Assembly: GCF_000243255.1 (NCBI RefSeq)
Contig: NZ_CM001436.1
Coordinates: 532,077-596,076, forward strand
Direction of reading: 5' to 3'
Source of the DNA: Methanoplanus limicola DSM 2279
GTDB lineage: Archaea; Halobacteriota; Methanomicrobia; Methanomicrobiales; Methanomicrobiaceae
Length of the DNA: 64,000 nt
The translations under genes were made by a program, and so were the position numbers. Positions 41,140 to 50,828 of the stretch are shown here, in pieces; the stretch's first letter is position 1; each line of letters begins with the position of its first letter. A model generated the notes under the pieces. It searched no databases. It had not been told where the DNA came from and worked only from the letters and a program-made list of their open reading frames with translations.

Positions 41140-42153
41140 ATGCGGGGACCCGGGAGAATTAAATTTTTAAAATTAACAGGGATACTGGCTCTTGCTGTTT
41201 CAGTGACACTAATTACAGGATGCACGGAATACAACGCAGATGCCAACAACACAGACAATTCTGACGCCATAGTGCAGCTCCCAACCAAAGAACAATTAAT
41301 AATTAACTATTCAGAGATACCGATATCACAATCAGCAGAGGAACTCCTGACAACAAACGGGTCTTATGTTGCTAAGACAGCTTTAAAGGAGAAAAAAACA
41401 GAGCAGCTCATTAAAGCCGGAGGGAAAATACGCTCAGTTGATTTCATTTTTACCCCATGTCCCAAATATCCGGCATTCTGCCTTTCGTCATATCCACGGC
41501 TGATCATAGATTACAGCGGTCTTACATATTTTGTCAGTGTAAATGAGTCCTCCGGAGAAGTGGCTGGAGACGGAATTATTATGCCACAGGATATAGAGGG
41601 ATATTCAAAAGCTACCTTCGGAGATGAGACATACTTCTTCAACGGAACGAAAATCATTCTGGCCCAGAATGAGACAGACTTCATCTTTCCTGATACAGTC
41701 AAAGGGGATATACTCAGCCCGGAATCATCCGGATATGTAAATAATATCAAAGAGGCGGATTTTACAGTAAAGGAAAATATTACATCCGATATTACGGCAG
41801 TCATAGCTTTGGCCATAAACAACAGCAAGTTTAAAAACCTGATTAATGCCGGATTTAAACCGGAATTCGCAGCGGAAACGGAAGATGAGGCATACAAAAA
41901 AAGAATTCTTGTCGTCCTGACTTTAAGATACGGCGATATGTCATTTGCATTTGCCGCCAATGACAGAGAAGACTTTGTGCGGTATGAATACCCGGAAAAT
42001 GTATCTTACAGTTATTCAGACCAGAACCACCGTTATACGGCAAATCATGACAACCGGATGGAGAACTGGTGGATATTTGACAAAGAGAAAAATGAGGTTG
42101 TTATGATCTTTAACAGGACTGAAGTCAGGTACCTTAACACTGCCGGGATATGA
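41140..42153 (+). CDS. Secreted lipoprotein, unknown function
   Basis: A 337-aa protein with signal peptide and lipobox LITGC (Cys28), then a hydrophilic domain rich in sequons (NNT, NYS, NGS). The mature part has one cysteine pair (TPCPKYPAFCLSSYP near residue 107). No recognised domain. First gene of the plus-strand operon downstream of box 4; the next lipoprotein gene starts 55 bp later. Anchored outside the membrane. Confidence 0.75.
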   Translation: MRGPGRIKFLKLTGILALAVSVTLITGCTEYNADANNTDNSDAIVQLPTKEQLIINYSEIPISQSAEELLTTNGSYVAKTALKEKKTEQLIKAGGKIRSVDFIFTPCPKYPAFCLSSYPRLIIDYSGLTYFVSVNESSGEVAGDGIIMPQDIEGYSKATFGDETYFFNGTKIILAQNETDFIFPDTVKGDILSPESSGYVNNIKEADFTVKENITSDITAVIALAINNSKFKNLINAGFKPEFAAETEDEAYKKRILVVLTLRYGDMSFAFAANDREDFVRYEYPENVSYSYSDQNHRYTANHDNRMENWWIFDKEKNEVVMIFNRTEVRYLNTAGI

Positions 42154-42208
42154 TATCCATGAAGCAAAAACGATTATTTCAGATTCAGGATTTTTGAGAG
42201 GTAATTTC

Positions 42209-43189
42209 ATGAAGAAACTAACAATTATAAAACTGATATTATTGTCTGCCCTTGTAATGGCTATTACTGCCACATGCGGATGCACAGATAACACAAAAAC
42301 AGAAGTATATGACGAAAACGGCAACTGGATCATTCTTCCGGAGGACAACCGTACAGATGGTCCCAAAGGTACACATTCAGAAGCTGATTTTTCAGAAGGT
42401 AAATATGACGGCCTTACAATTCATACATCCCCAAAATCACTCATAGCAACAGAAGGAGGCAGTGCCACAATAGAGGTCACGTTTTTAAACAAAGGTGATT
42501 TGCCTCTTAAAATTGGAAATTACTCCCCAAAGTTTCTGATTAAAGACCCAAGTGACATCTCCCTGCCGTTTGGAATTATTAAGAGATATTCAAATGGGAG
42601 TGATACAGTCGGGATAAAACCCGGTGAAAACCTCACTTATGAGATCATATGGGACCTGACTGATGAATACGGAAGAAACGTTTCTCCCGGATTATACGTC
42701 CTTGAAATGCCGGATGTGATGGTCTGGGACGGCATAACTGAAGAGAAATTTACAGGTGTACTTGGAAAGGCAATATCTGAAGTCATGGTTAAACCGGACG
42801 GTGAAATTATGAATGAAATAATTCCGGTTGATACCAAAAGAGAAGATGAAGATATAACGATTACTTTTGAGAAAATTGATGCCAGGCCCACCGGTACAGA
42901 CCTGCTTTTTTCCGTTCTTCCAAAAAATCCGGTGTATAACATAACCAATGAAGGAGGAGAAGTCCGGACATATACCTATTCACCGGACGATAAAATCAGT
43001 GGATTTTACAGTATTGACGGCGGGAAGGAAAAATATCTCTGGAATGCCGAATTATCGGGAATGAACGGAGAGCTAAGGACTTTTACCTGCACAGTTGAAC
43101 CACTCTCAGTAACGTATGAAAATATCTCTGTGAATATAACCAGCTTTGGTCCGGTGGGCGGGGAATGGAATTTTAAAAAGGAAATATAA
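42209..43189 (+). CDS. Secreted lipoprotein with an Ig-like (BsuPI-type) domain
   Basis: A 326-aa protein from ATG 42209, behind GAGGTAATTTC; an ATG at 42194 is weaker. The lipobox is TATCGC near residue 23. A beta-sandwich stretch, GGSATIEVTFLNKGDLPLKIGNYSP then PGENLTYEIIWDLTDEYGRNVSPGLYVLEM, resembles intracellular-proteinase-inhibitor/BsuPI-like or Ig-like folds seen in exported proteins. That assignment is tentative. Followed by the cysteine-rich triplet after 12 bp. Confidence 0.72.
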   Translation: MKKLTIIKLILLSALVMAITATCGCTDNTKTEVYDENGNWIILPEDNRTDGPKGTHSEADFSEGKYDGLTIHTSPKSLIATEGGSATIEVTFLNKGDLPLKIGNYSPKFLIKDPSDISLPFGIIKRYSNGSDTVGIKPGENLTYEIIWDLTDEYGRNVSPGLYVLEMPDVMVWDGITEEKFTGVLGKAISEVMVKPDGEIMNEIIPVDTKREDEDITITFEKIDARPTGTDLLFSVLPKNPVYNITNEGGEVRTYTYSPDDKISGFYSIDGGKEKYLWNAELSGMNGELRTFTCTVEPLSVTYENISVNITSFGPVGGEWNFKKEI

Positions 43190-43201
43190 GGGTTATAAAA
43201 T

Positions 43202-44179
43202 ATGATTGTTGGAAAATACCCGGTTATTTTGATTTCAGTATCTCTGCTAATGACGATAATATGCCTGCCGGTATCAGGGGATATTATCACCCCAACCAAA
43301 ACAGAAGTTTTCTTTGAAAAAAACGGTCAGCCGTATAATGATTCTGTCGAATTTACAGTAAGATGCTACGGCTATACCTTTTATCCGGGATCAGAGGAAT
43401 TTACGGATTACATAAACGGGAATTATGAAAAGAAAGAACCGGGAACATACAACATGACTGAGGTCTTTTCATACTCCGCAACTGCCGGACATTACGGCGA
43501 TGCGATATATGAACCGTTTTACCTGAACTACCGGGTAATTGATCACTGTACACTCTGTGGAGAGACAAGCGGCAAAAAATTTGTCATTGAATATATTGGA
43601 GACAGTCCAATTCCGGACTGCAAAAGAGCAGAGTATCGTGTAATCCGGGATTATGATTCTGATGTCTGCCACATGGAAACAGACAGTGCATATACCTGCT
43701 TTGAAGAGGAAGAGAGGCTGAAATGCCAAAAAGCCGACCTGTGCGATAAATACCTGGTAATTTATGATGACACCCGGATTTACCCCGATGATACGAGAAC
43801 CATGGAGGCTGACGGTGTCACTATGGTTCTCACAAAAGAATACCTCAGGTGTACTGACGAGGCATACAGCCTTGATCTCAACTGCACCGATCTCTTAAAG
43901 ACGGTTCCATGTGAGGACTACTGCGATCCTGAAGGTCATCCGATTGACAGGGAATGCAGCCTGCATTACACAATCCCGACTGATGAAAACGGCAATATAG
44001 TTGAGACGGATACGAAGCAGGAATCCGGCATACCAGAGACAATTACAGAAAATGGTGCTGCAAAGCAGAATGTCAGAAACGAAACGGCTCTAAACGAGAC
44101 ATCATCCCTAAACCCCGGTAAAGGTGCAGACAATAATCTCTTTACAGTCATTATGAAATTTTTAGGGCTGATTAAATGA
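43202..44179 (+). CDS. Cysteine-rich secreted protein, tandem paralogue 1 of 3
   Basis: A 325-aa protein with a cleavable signal (to about residue 26, ICLPVSG), then PTKTEVFFEKNGQPYNDSVEFTVRCYGY, GTYNMTEVFSYSATA, FYLNYRVIDHCTLCG and more than ten cysteines spread over residues 55-250 (CEDYCDPEGHPIDREC near 238). A Thr/Asn-rich linker follows, then a short hydrophobic end (FTVIMKFLGLIK). Many Asn-glycosylation sequons. No known domain. It overlaps paralogue 2 by 4 bp. Disulfide-bonded or metal-binding surface protein is inference. Confidence 0.8.
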   Translation: MIVGKYPVILISVSLLMTIICLPVSGDIITPTKTEVFFEKNGQPYNDSVEFTVRCYGYTFYPGSEEFTDYINGNYEKKEPGTYNMTEVFSYSATAGHYGDAIYEPFYLNYRVIDHCTLCGETSGKKFVIEYIGDSPIPDCKRAEYRVIRDYDSDVCHMETDSAYTCFEEEERLKCQKADLCDKYLVIYDDTRIYPDDTRTMEADGVTMVLTKEYLRCTDEAYSLDLNCTDLLKTVPCEDYCDPEGHPIDRECSLHYTIPTDENGNIVETDTKQESGIPETITENGAAKQNVRNETALNETSSLNPGKGADNNLFTVIMKFLGLIK

Positions 44180-45156
44180 GCAGCAAACAGATAACAATTC
44201 TGATTATGGCAGGGATTATCCTTATAGCTCTGACTTTGCCGGCATCTGCGGATAGAATAATGCCGACCTCAACCAAAGTCTTCTTTGAAAAGAACGGAGA
44301 GCCTTACAACGGCACTGTCAGTTTCACGGTTACCTGCTATGGTTACATTGTGGACGACACAGACCCGAATTTCAAATATTACTGGCGTGGAAATTACCAG
44401 AGAAGAGAACCGGGGACATACAACCAGACTGAAGTATTCTCATACTCCGCAACCGTTGACCATTACGGTGATGAGATATTTGAACCGTTTTACTTAAATT
44501 ACCGGATCATTGATTACTGCACACTTTCCGGAGAAGCAGAGGGGAAAAAGTTTGTAATTGAAAATGCAGGGGTAAGCCCGATTCCGGACTGCAAAATGAG
44601 AGAGAAATTTGTCAGTTTTCCAAAGGAGAAAAGCTCAGACGTATGCTACATCAGCACCAGTCAGTCAGACAGATGTCAGGAGGAGGAGAACGAATTAAAG
44701 GAAAAAGAGCATGAATTATGCGACAGATATCTTGAAGTTTTTGATAAAAAAAAGAAATACCCAAAAGACACCGGGACCTTTAAACGCGACGGAGTTACAA
44801 TGGTGATCACAGAAGAGTGCAGAAAATGCCATGAAGAAGCAGAAGCCATTGATCTAAACTGCACTGTATTTGACGATGAAGTTTCATGCAGTGATTACTG
44901 TGACCCTGACGGAAATCCTCTTCTAAGATACTGTAACCTGCATTACACCATTCCAACGGACGAAAATGGTAACATAATTGAGATGGATACAAAACAGGAA
45001 TCCGATAAATCTGAAACGATAACAGAACCGGATACAGCATTAAAAGACGTAATAAACGAAACGGCTGAAAACGATACGTCATCTCAAAACACCCGCACAG
45101 ATGCAGATGACAGTTTCTTTACAGCAATTATGAAATTTTTTGGGCTGATTAAATGA
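44176..45156 (+). CDS. Cysteine-rich secreted protein, tandem paralogue 2 of 3
   Basis: A 326-aa protein with the same order as paralogue 1: signal ending PASADR, PTSTKVFFEKNGEPYNGTVSF, GTYNQTEVFSYSATVDHYGD, CSDYCDPDGNPLLRYC and the hydrophobic end FFTAIMKFFGLIK. It has the most charged middle segment (QEEENELKEKEHELC). It lacks the second Cys of the HCTLCG pair (YCTLSG). It overlaps both neighbours by ATGA. Confidence 0.8.
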   Translation: MSSKQITILIMAGIILIALTLPASADRIMPTSTKVFFEKNGEPYNGTVSFTVTCYGYIVDDTDPNFKYYWRGNYQRREPGTYNQTEVFSYSATVDHYGDEIFEPFYLNYRIIDYCTLSGEAEGKKFVIENAGVSPIPDCKMREKFVSFPKEKSSDVCYISTSQSDRCQEEENELKEKEHELCDRYLEVFDKKKKYPKDTGTFKRDGVTMVITEECRKCHEEAEAIDLNCTVFDDEVSCSDYCDPDGNPLLRYCNLHYTIPTDENGNIIEMDTKQESDKSETITEPDTALKDVINETAENDTSSQNTRTDADDSFFTAIMKFFGLIK

Positions 45157-46127
45157 ACAGCAAAGCAATAGTTATCCTGATACTGGCCGGATTTATCTTT
45201 CTGGCACTGATATTACCGGCATCTGCGGACATAACACAGCCTACCGAAACTAAGATTTTCTTCGAGAAAGACGGAGAACCATACAACAAGTCAGTTACTT
45301 ATACCGTAAAATGCTACGGCTACATTCTCAAAGTGAGAACCCAGGAATGGAAAGATTATCTAAGTGGAAATTATGAGAAAAGAGAAACGGGAACATACAA
45401 TATGACAGAAGTATTCTCATATTCCGCTACAGTAGATAATTACGGAGACTCCATCTACGAGCCGTTTTACTATAATCACAGGGTAATTGACCACTGTACA
45501 CTATGCGGAAAAGCCGGCGGTGTGGAATTTACAATCGAAAATATAGGTGATATTCCAAATCCGGACTGCAATTACCTGGAGTACAATGTTTACAGGGATT
45601 ACCATTCAGGAGAATACGGGCCGTGCCTGATGACGACTGACGAATCTGATGCCTGCAATAAAGAGCAATCAAGGCTAATATCCGAAGGATATGACTTATG
45701 CAGAGAATATTTTGAAGAATATGATGAAAATAAGATTTATCCTGAAGGTACAAGAACATTTGAGATGAATAACACAACCATGGTCTGGACTGAAGAATAC
45801 TATGCATGTAATGAAGAAGTACGCAATATTGATCTTAACTGTTCAGATTTACTTGAGACTGTACCATGTGAAGACTATTGTAATCCGGAAGGTCAGCCAA
45901 TAAGAAAAGAAGGCAGCCTGCACTACACCATTCCTACAGACGAGGATGGCAATATAATAAAACATAATACAGAAAAAGAAACTCAGTTTGCAGCAGAAGA
46001 GAAGATAAAACCGGAAAATATCAAAATTTTAACGGCTGATAATATAACTTCATCTCAAAATCTCCGGAATGATACAGATGACAGTTTCTTTACAGCCATT
46101 CTGAAATTTTTGGGCCTGAGGAACTAA
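45153..46127 (+). CDS. Cysteine-rich secreted protein, tandem paralogue 3 of 3
   Basis: A 324-aa protein, same layout: signal ending PASADI, PTETKIFFEKDGEPYNKSV, GTYNMTEVFSYSATVDNYGD, HCTLCG, CEDYCNPEGQPI and the end FFTAILKFLGLRN. It is closest to paralogue 1 around HCTLCG and LLETVPCEDYC and closest to paralogue 2 at both ends, a mosaic that suggests gene conversion. Last clear member of the box 4 operon. Confidence 0.8.
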   Translation: MNSKAIVILILAGFIFLALILPASADITQPTETKIFFEKDGEPYNKSVTYTVKCYGYILKVRTQEWKDYLSGNYEKRETGTYNMTEVFSYSATVDNYGDSIYEPFYYNHRVIDHCTLCGKAGGVEFTIENIGDIPNPDCNYLEYNVYRDYHSGEYGPCLMTTDESDACNKEQSRLISEGYDLCREYFEEYDENKIYPEGTRTFEMNNTTMVWTEEYYACNEEVRNIDLNCSDLLETVPCEDYCNPEGQPIRKEGSLHYTIPTDEDGNIIKHNTEKETQFAAEEKIKPENIKILTADNITSSQNLRNDTDDSFFTAILKFLGLRN

Positions 46128-46202
46128 TGTCCCGGAAAAGATGGAATAAATCAAACCGGTTACCCATACGAAAAGACAAACCAATGACCAACAAACCTGC
46201 AT

Positions 46203-46703
46203 ATGACTTACGAATCCTTATTCCTTGAATCCCTCATCTTTACGTGGATTATGGAAATCCCGCTGATGTACGCCATAATCCGCATTGCAGAAAGAACAGA
46301 TCTCCTGAAGAGAACAATTAGCGGTAGAAAATACAGAGAAGATGCAGACAATTGCACAGACTGTGGAGATGCAGATAAAAAAACAGATGGAGAAAACGGT
46401 GGAAAGAAAGCTGACCGGAAGGACAATCTTAATGTTAATGGTAAGGAAAACCTGAAAGAGAAGATTTCCGAGCCGGATATTTTTGCAGCCGGAATTTTGA
46501 TGACGGCACTGACTCTGCCATACCTCTGGTTTATAATGCCGGTTTATCTTGATATGTCATGGTATCCGGTCAATGGTGAGATTATTGTTGCCGCTGTGGA
46601 GTCAGTGATAATCTGGTATATGCTTAAAATCAGGCTGTATCAGGCCGTGATCATTGCCATCATTGTCAATTCTGTTTCTTACGGGCTTGGACTTCTCATC
46701 TGA
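46203..46703 (+). CDS. Membrane protein with a charged Cys/Lys loop
   Basis: A 166-aa protein: one helix at about residues 8-28, a long charged cytoplasmic or external loop with NCTDCGDADKKTDGENGGKKADRKD at about 53-80, then three helices to the C-terminus. No recognised domain. It starts 75 bp after the triplet on the same strand and may share its transcript. Confidence 0.65.
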   Translation: MTYESLFLESLIFTWIMEIPLMYAIIRIAERTDLLKRTISGRKYREDADNCTDCGDADKKTDGENGGKKADRKDNLNVNGKENLKEKISEPDIFAAGILMTALTLPYLWFIMPVYLDMSWYPVNGEIIVAAVESVIIWYMLKIRLYQAVIIAIIVNSVSYGLGLLI

Positions 46704-47497
46704 CAGGTCACAAAAGTCCTGATTAAAAAAGTGCAACAGGATGACAGTGTAAGACTGATATTAAATTAATCAGGAATGTTCTGAAAACTGAATTTTGGAA
46801 CATTCAAATTCAAATGCCATATTTATAAAATCGATGTCAAAAATATCTTAAATAACGGGAAGACAAAATCCAGACAGAATAATATCAGCAAGAGAAGGAT
46901 AATCGTCTCACAAAATCTCACACCATCTTTCCATGCAGATTCCGGGTTGAAAAATCCTCCCTTTTTTTGATCTGCCTGAATAATTAGCAGAAAAAATATC
47001 AGACAGATGTTAATAACACCATAAAACTGCCGCACCTCAATATTCCGAATATAAATACAGAGAATAACGGCCCGGAATTATAACCACCATGCGCCCACCG
47101 GGACAGTCAGACGGAACTGAAAATTTCAGCCCTGCAAAGAGAGTCACAATGTAAAGCAACGGCTAAATAGACAAATCCACCAAATACAATTTTTTAGGAT
47201 TTTACTTTCACCCTGCGCCCGAATGTTATTATATACCCTGTTATTAACCTCATAATAAGGAAGATAAACCTGGGCGGAAAACTTCTGCCGGAAACAGAAC
47301 TGATAACTCCTGATAATAATCATACCAGGTGTTTTTTGTTAAATCCGGCACCAAACCGTCAGGCGGGATCTGATAAGGAGAACCTGAGAAGAGAGATTTT
47401 CCACGACAACTGAAAATACATTAGCTTAGGCTCTCAAAAAAAATCAGAATCCAAAAAATCCGGAAATTCCCGAATCACAGATCCCAACTTCCAAAAA
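46704..47497. other. Long intergenic region, at most one weak small ORF
   Basis: A 70-codon minus-strand ORF (46823-47035, GTG start) encodes two hydrophobic segments but has no ribosome binding site that I can see; I leave it uncalled. The rest is A/T-rich and holds no recognisable RNA or repeat. A gap of this size before a mobile-type primase gene suggests a boundary of acquired DNA. Confidence 0.45.
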
Positions 47498-47788
47498 ATG
47501 ACGGCAAAACAGGCCGGACAGAAGAACGGTGATAAAATGAGATTAAAATATCAAAGACACAGAGAACCGGAGAAAAAAATCAGCAGAAGATGCAGGATTA
47601 ATATAAAAGGTGTTAACAAGATAAACAGCAGCCCGGAAAAAACTCTTAGGACAGTAAAATTCCACCAGACTGCTAACAGTTATTACCCGGACACTGATAT
47701 AACAATTACTAATTTCTCAACAGAAATTTCCGGGGCTAAATTCCCAAAAAATGCTGCAATTTCCAAAAAAATGGTGATGCCTGCATGA
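47498..47788 (+). CDS. Possible small basic protein upstream of the primase
   Basis: A 96-aa Lys/Arg/Asn-rich frame without a recognised domain. Its stop overlaps the primase start by 4 bp (ATGA), the only real support; codon use is A-rich and no good Shine-Dalgarno is seen. An internal ATG (residue 14, MRLKYQRHREPEKK) is an alternative start. It may be a leader ORF or not a gene. Confidence 0.3.
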   Translation: MTAKQAGQKNGDKMRLKYQRHREPEKKISRRCRINIKGVNKINSSPEKTLRTVKFHQTANSYYPDTDITITNFSTEISGAKFPKNAAISKKMVMPA

Positions 47789-50268
47789 ACTTTGAGGATG
47801 CAAAGAGAAGAAAGGAGGAGATCAGGGAGAATATAAATCTTCTTTTCCTGCCGGAAGATGTGGTCGAACTAAGGGCATTATCCGATTTCAAGACATACAG
47901 CGGCTACTTTAAGGACCATGACAAGCTATCAGACGAAGCCTTCAGACTTGACATATCCGGAGAAAACGGTATTTATGTAACCTTAAACGAGGTAAACCCG
48001 GTTCTATATTCAAGAAGGGCAGACAGAATCAGGCAGCTCACAAAAAAAGATGCAGCAACCTCGGATGCCGACATAATCAGAAGGCGTTTTCTTCCGGTGG
48101 ACATCGATCCCGTCCGCCCGTCAGGCGTATCATCCTCAGATGATGAACATAACTATGCACTTAAAATGGCAGAGAAAATTGCAGCTTTCTTAAGTGAGCT
48201 GGGATTTCCAGAACCAATATCCGCCGATTCCGGAAACGGTGCACACCTCCTGTACAGAATTGACCTCAAAAACAGCGGTGATGCAACTATCCTCATTAAA
48301 CACTGCCTTGAAACACTTGATGCCCTCTTCTCAGACGAAAAAGCCGTTGTTGATAAGGGCAATTACAACGCCTCACGAATCTGGAAATTATACGGGACAC
48401 ACGCCCGGAAAGGTGACAGCACAGAGATTCGTCCCCACCGGAGATCGGGCATAATTTCAGCCGCTGATAATCAGGAGACCGTCCCAAAAAAACTTCTCAT
48501 AAAACTTGCAGAGGCAATTCCGGGCAGAAACAGAAAGGAGATCCCGCCGGCCGCCAATTCAGAAATTACAAGGGAGGGGAATGGAGCAAACCCAATCACA
48601 GTTCCGGGCGGAAAAATACCCCTTGCAGACTGGCTGTCAGCACATAACATAAAGGTCCGGTCAGAAAAGCCCTGGCAGGACGGGACTTTGTATATCCTTG
48701 AAGAATGCCCGTTCTCTTCAGCCCATAAAGACGGGGCATTTGCAATCCAGTTTGAAAACGGTGCAGTTTTTGCCGGATGCCACCACAATTCCTGCGGTGC
48801 AGGCAGGCAGAGATGGCAGGAATTACGGGCGATGTATGAAGGAGAGAAGACTTCCGGCAGGAAAACGGTTAAGGAGCAGAATGACAACCGGAAGACAGTA
48901 ATATCCTCTCTTTCCGGCGGGAATGATAAACTCCCGGAGATAATTCCCGAAGAAAACAGCGATAGCAATCAGGATGACAAATCATTAAATGACATTGACA
49001 CAACCTCCGCCCAAAATTCCGCCATCGAAATTCTCAAAAACGGCGACCCGCTTAAATTCATCCTCGACACCTTTGAGAAGAACCACGTAGGAGACAGAGT
49101 TGTCGCCGAGTGTATGGCAATGTCAGTTGCCTCCCAGTCGGTTTATAACACAAGCGGTCTTCATGTATCTGTCTCCGGAAATTCCGGGAAAGGCAAGACC
49201 CATGCCTGCAAAACAATGCTAAAACTCTTACCTGAGGATTTTAAACTCTCCGGAACTGTAAGCGACAAGGCCCTCTATTATAACCCAAATTTAAAGGCAG
49301 GAACCATCTTCTGGTTTGACGACACAGCCCTGTCAGATGATTTCCAGGAGATAATTAAAAATTCCACCTCAAACTTCACAGAAAGCATTGAACATATGAC
49401 CCTCACAACCGAAAGAAAGCTGAAAATATGCAGAATTCCTGAGAGGTGTGTCTGGTGGCTCTCAAAAGTTGAGGATGCCGGTGATGATCAGGTGTTAAAC
49501 CGGATGCTTACCGTCTGGATTGACGATTCACACCGGCAGGATGAGGATGTTCTTAAGCACATTAAAAGAAGTGAAGCTGAGGGCATACCAGAAACTGCCG
49601 AACACGAAGGCATCCCGGTATGCAGGGAGATCTGGCGTATCTTAAAAGAGAGGCAGGTATATGTCAGAATACCATTTGCAGAGAGAATAAGATTTTCAGA
49701 TGTTCACAACCGGAGAAATCCAACAATGCTCTTTGATCTGATAAAATCACATGCCCTGCTCTTCTCAATGCAGAGGGAGACCCCAAAGGAAGATCCGGAT
49801 GTGAAATATATTGATGCGGATGAGTCGGACTTTTATGCCGCCCTGAAACTCTATAAAAAGATCAGCCGGGATAACGGAGATATGTCATCAAACCTTACAA
49901 AGAACGAAGCCAACACACTGGCAGTTATGGAGAAGATGGAGTGGAACTTCGTCACAGTCGGAATGATCCAGGAGGCGCTCGGCTTCTCCTATTACCAGGT
50001 CAGAAGAGTCTTTCATGGTTATTCAGCAAGAGGTCTGAAATATGCCGGGCTTTTAGAGAAGTGCCCCGCCATATCACTGGATGAGATGGTATATCCTGAG
50101 GAATGTGAATTTGGCACTGCACGAAAGAAGGTCAGAAGGTACTCATTTAATTATCAGACCTACCGTGAGTGGATAACTTCACCCAATATCTCCCTTGATG
50201 GTGACGGGCGGAATTCCGGAGGAGACATTAATAATAACAGACAGGGTACAATATCCAAAAATCCCTGA
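47785..50268 (+). CDS. Primase-helicase of viral/plasmid type
   Basis: An 827-aa protein. Residues 90-230 look like an archaeo-eukaryotic primase core: FLPVDIDPVRPS (DxD), SADSGNGAHLLYRI, and NASRIWKLYGTHARKGD. A zinc motif CPFSSAHKDG then GCHHNSC lies near residues 310-340. The ATPase domain has Walker A VSGNSGKGKTHACKT near residue 465, Walker B GTIFWFDD, and WWLSKVEDAGDDQVLNRML. A C-terminal winged helix (MIQEALGFSYYQVRRVF) ends it. This architecture copies mobile replicons. No integrase, capsid or other replicon gene is nearby, so it is probably an orphan remnant. Confidence 0.8.
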   Translation: MNFEDAKRRKEEIRENINLLFLPEDVVELRALSDFKTYSGYFKDHDKLSDEAFRLDISGENGIYVTLNEVNPVLYSRRADRIRQLTKKDAATSDADIIRRRFLPVDIDPVRPSGVSSSDDEHNYALKMAEKIAAFLSELGFPEPISADSGNGAHLLYRIDLKNSGDATILIKHCLETLDALFSDEKAVVDKGNYNASRIWKLYGTHARKGDSTEIRPHRRSGIISAADNQETVPKKLLIKLAEAIPGRNRKEIPPAANSEITREGNGANPITVPGGKIPLADWLSAHNIKVRSEKPWQDGTLYILEECPFSSAHKDGAFAIQFENGAVFAGCHHNSCGAGRQRWQELRAMYEGEKTSGRKTVKEQNDNRKTVISSLSGGNDKLPEIIPEENSDSNQDDKSLNDIDTTSAQNSAIEILKNGDPLKFILDTFEKNHVGDRVVAECMAMSVASQSVYNTSGLHVSVSGNSGKGKTHACKTMLKLLPEDFKLSGTVSDKALYYNPNLKAGTIFWFDDTALSDDFQEIIKNSTSNFTESIEHMTLTTERKLKICRIPERCVWWLSKVEDAGDDQVLNRMLTVWIDDSHRQDEDVLKHIKRSEAEGIPETAEHEGIPVCREIWRILKERQVYVRIPFAERIRFSDVHNRRNPTMLFDLIKSHALLFSMQRETPKEDPDVKYIDADESDFYAALKLYKKISRDNGDMSSNLTKNEANTLAVMEKMEWNFVTVGMIQEALGFSYYQVRRVFHGYSARGLKYAGLLEKCPAISLDEMVYPEECEFGTARKKVRRYSFNYQTYREWITSPNISLDGDGRNSGGDINNNRQGTISKNP

Positions 50269-50828
50269 AGGGGAGATGGCATGACTCTTAAATACCTCCG
50301 GTTTCTGCCCTTCCCACCCATCTCATCATGGTTCATATTTGCGGATTTGCATCATGTTGGCAGCGTATTTTCAGCAGAGAACTGCAATCAGAAAAAGCTG
50401 TTTAAATCTGCCAAAGCTGGATCTGAAAGAGTATTTGAATTTTATACCGGCAAAAATAATCTTTTGCAGCAGATCCCGGATAACACAGAAGAGAGGGTAA
50501 AAAAGTTATTCATTATAACCTGCTTCCCCGCTTTTTCTTTCTGCAGCAAACAAAGAGAAAAAATGGCTATTATTCATTTAAATCAACATTTATATGATTA
50601 TATCAGTTCTTCTCTTTGCAGACTTCATCCTGAAACTGTACGCAGACATACCGCATGTTGCAAACATCCCGTATTGCAGGTATAAACTATACCAGGTAAA
50701 CGACCTGCCAAAAGATATTCCGGAATTTATTTAAATCAGTTTTTACAAAGATAATTAGTTCAAATTAAATTGTTCTAAATAAAAATAATTTAACTTGGGC
50801 TCGACGTCACGAAAAGGACGTGAAATTT
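50269..50828. other. Intergenic region upstream of mtrH
   Basis: A 134-codon ORF here (50281-50685) has no homology-like features and contains a copy of the TTTCAGCAGA-ACTGCAATCA repeat at about 50370-50390, so I do not call it. The mtrH promoter should lie at 50740-50800, a very A/T-rich stretch (ATTAAATTG, AATAATTTAAC). Confidence 0.5.

Noticed and set aside
46823-47035. Small hydrophobic minus-strand ORF (GTG start)
   Set aside because: No ribosome binding site and A/T-rich hydrophobic composition that arises by chance; kept only as a remark in the gap entry.
50281-50685. ORF of 134 codons upstream of mtrH
   Set aside because: Overlaps a repeated intergenic sequence, has mixed composition and no domain or good start signal.
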